The notes below the pieces were generated by a model that made no database searches, had not been told where the DNA came from, and was given only the letters and a program-made list of their open reading frames with translations. A stretch of 5,014 nucleotides of DNA from Bacillota bacterium (GTDB lineage: Bacteria; Bacillota; Clostridia; Christensenellales; CAG-138). A program made the position numbers and the translations under genes. Position 1 is the stretch's first letter, and each line of letters starts with the position of its first letter. The stretch is from NCBI GenBank assembly GCA_023453725.1, contig JAEXTB010000190.1:1-5014 (forward strand), read 5' to 3'. This document shows positions 1 to 5,014 of the stretch, piece after piece.

Positions 1-456
1 ACATTAAACGCTACGGCGCCGCACGCTATGCTGGCACTTGGGCTGGGCTTTGTTTCGGCCGCCACAATGACAATCCCCGGGTTAAGCGGCTCCATGCTGC
101 TCATTCTTCTTGGCTATTTCGAGCCCATGCTCCAATATGTCAACGGGTTTACCGGCGCCCTGTTCCGGCTTGATTTTTCCACGCTGCTTGAGAAGGCAGT
201 CATACTCATGCCGTTTATACTGGGCGTGGTGCTGGGTATTATCTGCATGGCGCGGTTGGTCCGCATATTGCTGCGCCGCTATCCGCTCGCAACCTATTAC
301 GGCATCATCGGCCTCGTGCTTGCTTCCCCGTTTACGGTATTTTACCAGCAGAGGCTGATGCAGGCTTCCATAGGCGCGCTGCTTTCAGGCATACTGTTTC
401 TAGGCGCGGGCTACCTGCTTGCCGTTCTTCTGGGAGGCAGGAACGATGAACGCTAG
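1..456 (+). CDS. DUF368 family membrane protein (probable polyprenyl-phosphate transporter), 5' end outside window
   Basis: This is the C-terminal 151 residues of a polytopic membrane protein. The frame is open to the left edge, so the true start is outside the window; the ATG at 28 lies inside the gene. The most telling motif is IPGLSGSMLLILLGYFEPML (about residues 25-44 of the visible part), matching the PG-x-SGS-x5-LG-x-(Y/F)-E-P signature of DUF368. Around it lie several hydrophobic segments, with a basic RLVRILLRRYP loop between two of them. DUF368 proteins are usually near 270-300 residues, so about half is seen. Members of this family (PopT) have been reported to translocate undecaprenyl phosphate across the cytoplasmic membrane, recycling the lipid carrier of cell-wall synthesis. 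The function here is assigned by family, not shown. The stop codon lies inside the following thioesterase gene, an 11-nt overlap that suggests coupled translation. Confidence 0.88.
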   Translation, partial: TLNATAPHAMLALGLGFVSAATMTIPGLSGSMLLILLGYFEPMLQYVNGFTGALFRLDFSTLLEKAVILMPFILGVVLGIICMARLVRILLRRYPLATYYGIIGLVLASPFTVFYQQRLMQASIGALLSGILFLGAGYLLAVLLGGRNDER

Positions 457-1189
457 CCATACGCTGCCCTATACGCTTCTTACCAACGATGTGGATGCTT
501 ATGGCCTGTGGCGGCCCAATTCCATGTTCCGGCTAATGCAGGAATCTGCCGGGGTGCATTCCGCTGAGCTTGGCTTTTCCCGGGAAACTCTGGTGAAGGA
601 CCTCGGCTTTGTGTGGATGATTGCACGGGCGCAATCGGTTATACACCGCACGCCCAAGTACCGGGATACCATTCATATTACGACATGGTACGGGGAACCG
701 AATAAGATTACGTTCCCGCGTTATTTTCGCGTATATGACGAACAAGGGGCGCTGCTGGCTTCCGCCTCCACGGCATGGACGCTGGTGGACCTTTCCTCGC
801 GCCGCATTGTCCCACCGGGAAAATCACAGCTTATTTTTCCGCCGGTAGCTTCCCTTACATCTGAACTGCCCGAACCGGGAAAGCTACGCCTGAAAAAGGA
901 GGGCGCGCCCGTCATTGCCTGCCGCGCTCCGCTTTACAGCGATATTGACGTCAACGGGCATATGAACAACGCAAACTATGTAAGCTGGATATTGGATTTG
1001 TTCCCGCTCGAACACCACAGGCAATTCCGCCTTCAATCGTTTTCCATCGGCTACTTATCCGAGGCCGTTCCGGGGGAACAGGTGCAGATGAGCCTTTATT
1101 GCGATGGCGATGCGTTTGAAGTGCTGGGCGTTGATCTTGCGGACAGGCATGCAGTATTTGAAGCACAGGGAGAATGGCTCCCTGTTTAA
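446..1189 (+). CDS. Acyl-ACP thioesterase (FatA/FatB-like)
   Basis: A 247-residue cytosolic enzyme expected to hydrolyse acyl-ACP and release free fatty acid, drawing from type II fatty acid synthesis. The length fits the bacterial acyl-ACP thioesterases, which are two tandem hotdog domains (about residues 1-130 and 150-247). The first carries the WTLVDLSSRR stretch typical of the family. The second has SDIDVNGHMNNANYVSWILD, the family signature. D168, N170, H172 and E206 keep the spacing of the catalytic Asp, Asn, His and Glu described for plant FatB. The Cys that follows the Glu in plant enzymes is Ala207 here. The ATG at 446 is chosen because GGGAGG at 432-437 sits 8 nt upstream; a TTG at 419 in the same frame has no such site. 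The gene overlaps the DUF368 gene by 11 nt, and a cyclophilin gene follows 20 nt downstream, so co-transcription is likely. Chain-length preference cannot be read from sequence. Confidence 0.93.
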   Translation: MNASHTLPYTLLTNDVDAYGLWRPNSMFRLMQESAGVHSAELGFSRETLVKDLGFVWMIARAQSVIHRTPKYRDTIHITTWYGEPNKITFPRYFRVYDEQGALLASASTAWTLVDLSSRRIVPPGKSQLIFPPVASLTSELPEPGKLRLKKEGAPVIACRAPLYSDIDVNGHMNNANYVSWILDLFPLEHHRQFRLQSFSIGYLSEAVPGEQVQMSLYCDGDAFEVLGVDLADRHAVFEAQGEWLPV

Positions 1190-1209
1190 CTTAATTAGGA
1201 GGAACTTTC

Positions 1210-1713
1210 ATGGTCATCATCACAATGGAAAACGGCGGTAAAATCGAGCTCGAGCTTGACCGCGCGGCTGCACCCAACACGGTAAAGAACTTTTTGTATC
1301 TTGCCAACCAGGGTTTTTACAACGGGCTTATATTCCATCGCGTCATACCCGGCTTTATGATTCAGGGCGGCTGCCCGGACGGCACCGGTATGGGCGGCCC
1401 GGGTTACGGCATTAAGGGTGAGTTTGCGGCAAACGGACATAAGAACCCGCTCAGGCACGCGCGCGGCGTCATCTCCATGGCGCGCGCCGGAAACCCCAAC
1501 TCCGCAGGCTCTCAGTTTTTTCTTATGCACAAGGATTCCCCGCATCTCGACGGACAATATGCGGCGTTTGGCAAAGTGATAAGCGGCATGGAGGTTGTGG
1601 ATGAGATCGCGTCCGCCCCAACGGATATGAGGGACCGCCCCAAGACCGAAATGCGTATAAAATCCGTAGAAGTCATCGACGAAGGTGAAATTGCGGAACC
1701 GGAAAAAGTCTGA
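1210..1713 (+). CDS. Peptidyl-prolyl cis-trans isomerase, cyclophilin type
   Basis: A 167-residue single-domain cyclophilin (PpiB-like), which speeds cis-trans isomerisation of Xaa-Pro bonds during protein folding. The core is intact: FHRVIPGFMIQGG (residues 42-54) supplies the equivalents of human CypA Arg55 (R44), Phe60 (F49) and Gln63 (Q52). GSQFFL (100-105) supplies the Gln111 and Phe113 equivalents, and PHLDGQYAAFG (111-121) has His in place of the CypA Trp121, as is common in bacteria. There is no signal peptide or lipobox, so it should be cytoplasmic. A short acidic tail (about residues 155-167, rich in Glu) follows the domain. The start is secure: AGGAGG at 1197-1202 lies 7 nt before the ATG. 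It follows the thioesterase gene by 20 nt, probably on the same mRNA. I leave the symbol blank because cyclophilin gene names are not consistent between Firmicutes. Confidence 0.96.
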   Translation: MVIITMENGGKIELELDRAAAPNTVKNFLYLANQGFYNGLIFHRVIPGFMIQGGCPDGTGMGGPGYGIKGEFAANGHKNPLRHARGVISMARAGNPNSAGSQFFLMHKDSPHLDGQYAAFGKVISGMEVVDEIASAPTDMRDRPKTEMRIKSVEVIDEGEIAEPEKV

Positions 1714-1783
1714 TGCTTGGCGTTTGCTTCTAGGCTAGGCCCATTGTTCCCGCCACGTAAATAAAAGACAGGGAGGGCGCGCT

Positions 1784-2302
1784 ATGCGTGCGATTTGGGC
1801 CGTTATTTTCATATTGCTGCTGCGATATGTCCTTCTGGCGTTGTTTAACAAAGCGGCTCTTAAACGTGCGGCTCTTTTCCCGCCGCTTTCCGGTGTGGAA
1901 AAGCCAATGTATATTGTGTATCAGCTTTGTAGCGCTGCGCTGCTGATCTATCCGGCTTTTCTCCCCATTGCATCCGGCACAGCCCTGTTTACAACAGGGC
2001 TGTGTGTTTATGGGGCTGGACTCTTGTTGTTGGTGGTTTCTCTCCATAATTTTGCATTTCCCGATCATAAGGGGCTTAACAAAAGAGGGCTTTACCGGTT
2101 TTCACGCAATCCCATGTATGTATCTTATTTTCTTTGCTTTTTCGGCGTCGCAATACTCGCGCAGTCTTTGCCTCTTCTTATCATACTTATTCTTTTTCAG
2201 GTTTCCGGCCACTGGATGATTCTTGCCGAGGAGCGCTGGTGCCTTGAACATTTTGGCGGGGACTACCGCCAATATATGAACACGGTGCGCCGTTATATTT
2301 GA
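1784..2302 (+). CDS. Membrane-embedded methyltransferase, isoprenylcysteine carboxyl methyltransferase (ICMT/PEMT) type
   Basis: A 172-residue integral membrane protein. Hydrophobic segments lie at about residues 3-21, 43-63, 68-88 and 112-145, the last long enough for two helices. The C-terminal half carries the ICMT/PEMT-like pattern: RGLYRFSRNPMYVSYF (101-116), matching the G-x-Y-x-x-x-R-(H/N)-P-x-Y motif of the S-adenosylmethionine site, then an EE pair (149-150), and FGGDYRQYMNTVRRYI (157-172), a typical family ending. Bacteria lack prenylated CaaX proteins, so the substrate is unknown; a lipid or small hydrophobic molecule is possible, but this is inference. GGGAGG at 1771-1776 is 7 nt before the ATG. 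The gap to the cyclophilin gene is 70 nt with no terminator visible, and tag follows 41 nt downstream. The coding region contains a perfect 12-bp inverted repeat (listed separately). The family call is firm, the reaction is not. Confidence 0.85.
   Translation: MRAIWAVIFILLLRYVLLALFNKAALKRAALFPPLSGVEKPMYIVYQLCSAALLIYPAFLPIASGTALFTTGLCVYGAGLLLLVVSLHNFAFPDHKGLNKRGLYRFSRNPMYVSYFLCFFGVAILAQSLPLLIILILFQVSGHWMILAEERWCLEHFGGDYRQYMNTVRRYI
1978..2004. repeat. Perfect 12-bp inverted repeat (stem-loop) inside the methyltransferase gene
   Basis: Arms CACAGCCCTGTT (1978-1989) and AACAGGGCTGTG (1993-2004) are exact reverse complements with a TAC loop. It falls within codons 65-74 of the methyltransferase gene. 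The downstream sequence (TGTTTATGG) is only weakly T-rich, so it is not a standard terminator. Whether it acts on mRNA folding, pausing or stability is unknown. Confidence 0.8.
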
Positions 2303-2343
2303 TTGCAACTGTTATTATGATCGGACTATGAAAGGAGGCCCAT

Positions 2344-2913
2344 ATGCAGCGCTGCGACTGGTGTGGAACGGACGAATTGTACTTAAAGTACCACGACGAG
2401 GAGTGGGGCGTCCCTGTACATGACGATAGAAAGCATTTTGAGTTTCTTGTGCTCGAATCCGCGCAGGCAGGTTTAAACTGGTACACCGTGCTCAAAAAGC
2501 GGGAAAACTACCGCAAGGCATATGATGGGTTTGATCCTGAAAAGGTAGCCCAATATGACGAAATCAAGGTGGAGGCTTTGCTCCATGACGCGGGCATTAT
2601 CCGCAACCGCAAAAAGATAGAGGCTTCCATCGCCAATGCGCGGGTGTTTTTGGAAATCCAGCGTGAGTTTGGAAGCTTTGATCACTACATCTGGGGGTTT
2701 GTGGGCGGAAAGCCCGTGGTGGGCGATCACGCCTCGCTCAAGGATGTGCCCGCCACAACGCCGCTTTCCGATGCGGTGAGCAAGGATTTAAAAAAGCGTG
2801 GCATGCGCTTCTTTGGTTCCACAATCGCGTATGCGCACTTGCAGGCAACGGGCATCGTAAACGACCATACGAATTACTGTTTCCGTAAAGAGGAATGCGC
2901 TGGGCTGCAATAG
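2344..2913 (+). CDS. tag: DNA-3-methyladenine glycosylase I
   Basis: A 189-residue base-excision repair enzyme that removes 3-methyladenine from alkylated DNA. It aligns with E. coli TAG essentially without gaps, and key residues even keep E. coli numbering. The structural zinc ligands are C4, H17, H175 and C179. The base pocket residues Y16, E38 and W46 are all present, within QAGLNWYTVLKKRENY (41-56) around the helix-hairpin-helix fold. LKKRGMRFFG (149-158) and VNDHTNYC (172-179) are further family blocks. A strong ribosome site, AAAGGAGG at 2331-2338, is 5 nt from the ATG. The gene ends the left-hand gene run, and an intrinsic terminator starts about 30 nt after its stop. The gene looks complete, with no damaged motif. 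Confidence 0.97.
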   Translation: MQRCDWCGTDELYLKYHDEEWGVPVHDDRKHFEFLVLESAQAGLNWYTVLKKRENYRKAYDGFDPEKVAQYDEIKVEALLHDAGIIRNRKKIEASIANARVFLEIQREFGSFDHYIWGFVGGKPVVGDHASLKDVPATTPLSDAVSKDLKKRGMRFFGSTIAYAHLQATGIVNDHTNYCFRKEECAGLQ

Positions 2914-2945
2914 ACGGCGTATGCTCCGTTTTAAAAACGAGAATT

Positions 2946-2972
2946 GGCACAGCTTGCGCTGTGTCTTTTTTT
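2946..2972 (+). terminator. Intrinsic terminator after tag
   Basis: Stem GGCACAGC (2946-2953) pairs with GCTGTGTC (2958-2965), eight pairs with one G-U, around a TTGC loop, followed by seven T (2966-2972). It should end transcription of tag and whatever upstream genes share its mRNA. Confidence 0.88.
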
Positions 2973-3196
2973 AACCAAAACCCAGTCTTTTCGCAGCATC
3001 CCGCCACATGTCAAGATTTACTGCCTTCGTTCTCCGATAAGCAAAATTGCTCCAAGCCATACTAAGTTTCAGGAGGCAGCCGGAGCGCCGTTTTTATGTG
3101 GGCAATACCGAGCTGAATCTTTTTTTCTCTTTTTTGCATAGTATGGGATATGCCGTTGCTTTTACTATTGCACGGCCTGCCAAGGAGAGTGATCAT
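2973..3196. other. Gene-free stretch upstream of ytxC
   Basis: About 220 nt between the tag terminator and the chosen ytxC start. It is richer in T than the genes around it, with T-runs at 3119-3127 and 3129-3135. AGGAGG at 3071-3076 has no start codon at a usable distance; the nearby ATG at 3096 opens only six codons. I could not find a promoter with good -35 and -10 boxes at 16-18 nt, although ytxC must be transcribed from here or by read-through. The ytxC frame stays open back to about 3047, but nothing upstream supports an earlier start. Confidence 0.5.
3182..3187 (+). promoter_or_regulatory. Ribosome binding site deciding the ytxC GTG start
   Basis: AAGGAG at 3182-3187 lies 9 nt before GTG 3197. 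No other in-frame start candidate (TTG 3047, GTG 3098, ATG 3143) has a comparable site at normal spacing. The ATG at 3195 overlaps this GTG but is out of frame and stops after two codons. Confidence 0.7.
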
Positions 3197-3931
3197 GTGC
3201 TGACGCGCAGGATTGAAATAGGAGAATACGAAGTGGACGTCAAGCGCCTGCTGGAACGGAGGCTGAACCAGACTGGCCATAGCTTCACGCTGACGCCCGA
3301 TGGACAAAGCGTAGTTGCGGAGCTGGACGATCCGGGAAGCCTTGATGCGCTTTCCATCGCGCTTGCGCTGCTGCTGTGCAGGGATCTCTGCCAGTATGAG
3401 CTTGCAAAACTGACCAACCGCCTCCCGCTTTCGCTGGTGGAAAAACAGGCGGTGCTTTCGGATGCCATCCGATGCGCGCGCAAGGTGGAGCGTCCCGGTG
3501 CGGTGCGCCGCGCCATCAAAACATACCTGGAAGAAGAAGATAGCCTGCATCTTTCCGGATATATGCGCTTCCGCATGCCGGATACGCTCAATTCCTGGCG
3601 TCTTTGCGTACAGAGCGCATCGGAGGAGCTGCTGCTGGAAAAAGAATACCTGGAGCTTATGGGCGTACTGCGGGCGTTTGTACAGGTGAAGCCTACGCGT
3701 ATACGCGAAGTCTCGCTGCTGCTGCATCCGGATGGTTCCTGCACGCTCACAGACGAAAGCGACGCCCGCATTGATTGTGATGCGGCCGCAGATCCGGACC
3801 GTCTGATCAGCATGCTGGTGGATTTGGCACCTGAACGGTTGACCGTATACGACTTGACAACCGAGCAGGATTCGGAACTGACCGAGATGCTTGCCCGCGT
3901 GTTTGCGGGGCGTGTACGGTTTGTACGGTAA
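3197..3931 (+). CDS. ytxC: YtxC-family sporulation protein
   Basis: A 244-residue soluble protein matching the YtxC-like family of spore-forming Firmicutes. The molecular role of the family is not established. The recognisable core is LHLSGYMRFRMPDTLNSW (117-134), corresponding to the usual glycine-phenylalanine-(I)-x-F-R-L block, then ASEELLLEKEYLELMGVLRAF (141-161), corresponding to the conserved EKEY-EFI-LL-YFV helix. VSLLLHPDGSCTLTDES (172-188) resembles the following strand pair ending in a D. The N-terminal RIEIG strand and helix (5-23) fit the expected beginning. B. subtilis YtxC is somewhat longer (about 280 residues), so the GTG start gives a compact version; the frame could extend to 3047 but without a ribosome site. 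Proximity to thrS supports the call, as ytxC neighbours thrS in B. subtilis. It ends 20 nt before an intrinsic terminator. The family is judged from remembered motifs, hence moderate certainty. Confidence 0.8.
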   Translation: MLTRRIEIGEYEVDVKRLLERRLNQTGHSFTLTPDGQSVVAELDDPGSLDALSIALALLLCRDLCQYELAKLTNRLPLSLVEKQAVLSDAIRCARKVERPGAVRRAIKTYLEEEDSLHLSGYMRFRMPDTLNSWRLCVQSASEELLLEKEYLELMGVLRAFVQVKPTRIREVSLLLHPDGSCTLTDESDARIDCDAAADPDRLISMLVDLAPERLTVYDLTTEQDSELTEMLARVFAGRVRFVR

Positions 3932-3950
3932 TATTTCGTATTGATTTCTA

Positions 3951-3979
3951 GCCTTTCGCTTACGGAACGGCGCTTTTTT
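3951..3979 (+). terminator. Intrinsic terminator after ytxC
   Basis: GCC-TTTCG (3951-3958) pairs with CGGAA-GGC (3963-3971, with C3968 bulged out) around a CTTA loop, followed by GC and six T (3974-3979). One pair is G-U. It begins 20 nt after the ytxC stop. The bulge makes it weaker than the terminator after tag. Confidence 0.7.
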
Positions 3980-3980
3980 A

Positions 3981-4009
3981 TTGCCTTTTTTGAGCATGTT
4001 CCCTATACT
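3981..4009 (+). promoter_or_regulatory. Promoter for the small membrane protein gene
   Basis: A -35 box TTGCCT (3981-3986) and -10 box TATACT (4004-4009) are separated by 17 nt, matching the housekeeping sigma consensus at 4/6 and 5/6 positions. It sits directly after the ytxC terminator and about 30 nt ahead of the next start codon, which is where a promoter is needed. Confidence 0.68.
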
Positions 4010-4040
4010 GTGAGTATTACAAAAGGGAGCTTTGAAAAAT

Positions 4041-4373
4041 ATGCCAATCCGCATCCGCACGTATCGGTATGCCCCTCTTGCAACAATACTCAACGTATTT
4101 GGCCGCATTGCCGGATATCTTTTGATCGTTGGCGGGATTGCCCTGTTTATTGGCGCGCTCAATGAAGACGGCGTTGCAACGGGTCTATTGGCGCTTGTTC
4201 TTCTGGGCGGCGGAGGCGCGGGGGTCATTGCGCTTGCAAATTTCCTCACCAATAAGCTGGCGCAAAAAATCCTTATCAGCAAATTCCTCAAAAAGCCGGA
4301 GTTTGCGCAGAAACTTTCGCAGGAGAACCCGGAGCTTTACCGTCAGCTTGCCTCCGCGTTTGCACGCGCCTGA
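4041..4373 (+). CDS. Small membrane protein of unknown function, two transmembrane segments
   Basis: I do not recognise this 110-residue protein. It has a short basic N-terminus (RIRTYRY, residues 4-10), a first membrane segment at about 18-40 (rich in Ile, Leu and Gly), a short acidic turn NEDG (41-44), and a second segment at about 45-69 with a run of four glycines (56-59). A C-terminal helical, charged tail (70-110) follows, with KFLKKPEFAQKLSQENPELY near the end. By the positive-inside rule both ends are probably cytoplasmic, making a hairpin. The start is ATG 4041 with AGGGAG (4024-4029) 11 nt upstream; the alternative TTG 4032 would leave only 2 nt. The gene has its own promoter and lies between two terminators, so it is a single-gene unit. 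It separates ytxC from thrS. No enzymatic motif is visible. Confidence 0.75.
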   Translation: MPIRIRTYRYAPLATILNVFGRIAGYLLIVGGIALFIGALNEDGVATGLLALVLLGGGGAGVIALANFLTNKLAQKILISKFLKKPEFAQKLSQENPELYRQLASAFARA

Positions 4374-4380
4374 GGTTTTT
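4351..4380 (+). terminator. Intrinsic terminator overlapping the stop codon of the small membrane protein gene
   Basis: CCTC-CGCG (4351-4358) pairs with CGCG (4365-4368) and GAGG (4372-4375) around a TTTGCA loop, with a 3-nt bulge (4369-4371) on the 3' side, followed by five T (4376-4380). The TGA stop (4371-4373) is part of the stem. It would insulate the thrS promoter 21 nt downstream. Confidence 0.6.
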
Positions 4381-4400
4381 GCACTGCCATGGGGTTTTTG

Positions 4401-4429
4401 TTGACGCAATGAAAGCCTCGGTATATAAT
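4401..4429 (+). promoter_or_regulatory. thrS promoter
   Basis: TTGACG (4401-4406) and a perfect TATAAT (4424-4429) are separated by 17 nt, close to the ideal housekeeping sigma promoter. Transcription should begin near 4436, just before the T-box Stem I. A strong constitutive promoter is what T-box genes normally use, with control imposed later by attenuation. Confidence 0.92.
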
Positions 4430-4435
4430 ACGGCT

Positions 4436-4653
4436 ATATGAGATGACTTTGGAAGAGTACCGCCTTTTCAACGGGCATTCAGAGAGGAAGCGCCCCGGCT
4501 GCAAGCGCATCCTGCCTCACGGACGGGAAAACCATCCAGACGATCATAACGGGTTGCGCCGGTATCCGCTATTTGAGTGGTTTTATACAACTAGGGTGGA
4601 ACCGCGGGAATTGTAAGCCCGTCCCTTGGCAGATTTGTCAAGGGACTTTTTTT
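4436..4653 (+). promoter_or_regulatory. T-box riboswitch leader of thrS (threonine specific)
   Basis: This leader senses uncharged tRNA-Thr and lets transcription continue into thrS when charging is low. Stem I closes with TGGA (4450-4453) against TCCA (4535-4538). The specifier loop has AGTA (4456-4459), the loop E-like motif, on one side, and on the other the threonine codon ACC (4531-4533) followed by A. The distal part includes GGCTGCAAGC (4497-4506), resembling the conserved apical GGNUG motif. The T-box sequence AGGGTGGAACCGCGGG is at 4593-4608. Its TGGA would pair with an ACCA-type tRNA end carrying U as discriminator base. The antiterminator forms by AGGG (4593-4596) with CCCT (4623-4626) and GCGGG (4604-4608) with CCCGT (4618-4622), leaving the usual 7-nt TGGAACC bulge. 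It shares bases with the terminator stem, so only one can form. Only about 45 nt separate Stem I from the T-box. Confidence 0.95.
4621..4653 (+). terminator. T-box attenuator terminator ahead of thrS
   Basis: GTCCCTTGGCA (4621-4631) pairs with TGTCAAGGGAC (4636-4646), 11 pairs with one G-U, loop GATT, followed by seven T (4647-4653). Its left arm contains the bases used by the antiterminator 3' strand (4618-4626), which is the basis of the switch. Confidence 0.94.
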
Positions 4654-4696
4654 ACGCACAGCAGACGAACGATTTAGAGATTTAGGAGGATTGAAT

Positions 4697-5014
4697 ATGA
4701 AAATCACATTCCCGGATGGAAGCGTACGCGAATACGCAAATGGTACGACGGCACTGCAGATCGCCGCGGACATCAGCCCGCGCCTTGCAAAAGCAACCTT
4801 GGTATGCGAACTTGATGGCAAGCTTGCGGACGCGTTCCGCCCCATAGAAGGCGATCATGCCATTAAATTCTTGGATTGGAACGAGGAGGGCGGCCGCTGG
4901 GGGTACCGCCACACCGCGTCCCATATCCTTGCGCAGGCAGTCAAGCGGCTGTTACCGGATGTCACGCTTGCGATTGGCCCCGCCATTGACAATGGATTTT
5001 ACTATGACTTTGAC
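4697..5014 (+). CDS. thrS: Threonyl-tRNA synthetase, N-terminal part (3' end outside window)
   Basis: The first 106 residues of the class II enzyme that charges tRNA-Thr. Residues 1-61 are the TGS domain, opening with the typical MKITFPDGSVREY and ending near FLDW. The second additional (editing) domain begins at about residue 71: RHTASHILAQAVKRLLP carries H72 and H76 of the HxxxH site that clears mischarged Ser-tRNA-Thr, followed by IGPAIDNGFYYDFD (93-106), a strongly conserved block. The catalytic core and anticodon domain lie beyond the right edge; a full enzyme is about 640 residues. AGGAGG (4684-4689) is 7 nt before the ATG and 30 nt past the leader terminator, so the ribosome site is not inside that hairpin. 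Expression is set by the upstream promoter and T-box. The frame is intact to the end of the window. Confidence 0.98.
   Translation, partial: MKITFPDGSVREYANGTTALQIAADISPRLAKATLVCELDGKLADAFRPIEGDHAIKFLDWNEEGGRWGYRHTASHILAQAVKRLLPDVTLAIGPAIDNGFYYDFD

Noticed and set aside
1714..1783. A terminator or promoter in the 70-nt gap before the methyltransferase gene.
   Set aside because: There is no stem followed by a T-run and no paired -35/-10 boxes; only the ribosome site is supported.
2310..2318. An extended -10-like TGTTATTAT as a private promoter for tag.
   Set aside because: There is no -35 box at 16-18 nt, and such a short match is expected by chance in an AT-rich gap.
2927..2939. Palindrome CGTTTTAAAAACG just after tag as an operator.
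   Set aside because: It is short and AT-rich, and the real terminator immediately downstream accounts for the region.
3071..3116. AGGAGG at 3071 followed by ATG at 3096, as a possible leader peptide.
   Set aside because: The 19-nt spacing is too long and the frame stops after six codons.
3134..3168. TTGCAT and TACTAT as a promoter for ytxC, or GCATA as a sporulation sigma -35 element.
   Set aside because: The spacer is 23 nt, too long for a housekeeping promoter, and no matching forespore -10 box sits at 14-15 nt.
3193..3813. A 206-codon - strand frame dominated by Ser and Arg.
   Set aside because: Composition is typical of the complement of a coding frame; it lies wholly inside ytxC.
3062..4291. 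A 409-codon open frame on the - strand covering ytxC and part of the small membrane gene.
   Set aside because: Its product is rich in Arg, Gln and His with no family resemblance. It crosses two genes, a terminator and a promoter on the + strand, and is explained as the antisense shadow of ytxC.

Overview
The window reads as ordinary chromosomal DNA of a Firmicute of the class Clostridia with about half G+C. The reasons are strong AGGAGG-type ribosome binding sites on nearly every gene, a T-box riboswitch ahead of thrS, and a YtxC-family sporulation gene close to thrS, a neighbourhood also known from Bacillus and clostridia. All supported genes lie on the + strand. I see no insertion sequence, phage gene, CRISPR array, tRNA or rRNA.

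The left half (1-2972) is a close run of five genes: the C-terminal half of a DUF368 membrane protein (a family now linked to undecaprenyl-phosphate transport), an acyl-ACP thioesterase overlapping it by 11 nt, a cyclophilin-type peptidyl-prolyl isomerase, a small membrane methyltransferase of the isoprenylcysteine carboxyl methyltransferase type, and 3-methyladenine DNA glycosylase I (tag). A clear intrinsic terminator follows tag. No terminator is visible between these genes, so they may share a transcript, although the 70-nt and 41-nt gaps leave room for internal promoters. Their functions (envelope lipid carrier, fatty acid release, protein folding, membrane methylation, alkylation repair) do not form one obvious pathway.

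The right half (2973-5014) starts with a gene-free stretch of about 220 nt and then ytxC, whose best start is a GTG at 3197. ytxC ends in an intrinsic terminator. Next is a 110-residue protein of unknown function with two membrane segments, which has its own promoter and a terminator folded over its stop codon. A near-consensus promoter (TTGACG, 17 nt, TATAAT) then drives a threonine-type T-box leader and thrS, which runs off the right edge. In the T-box, the specifier codon ACC, the T-box sequence, and the competing antiterminator and terminator can all be placed to the base.

I found no convincing undescribed multi-gene system. The items most worth a second look are the compact T-box, the self-contained small membrane gene between ytxC and thrS, and a perfect 12-bp stem-loop inside the methyltransferase gene.
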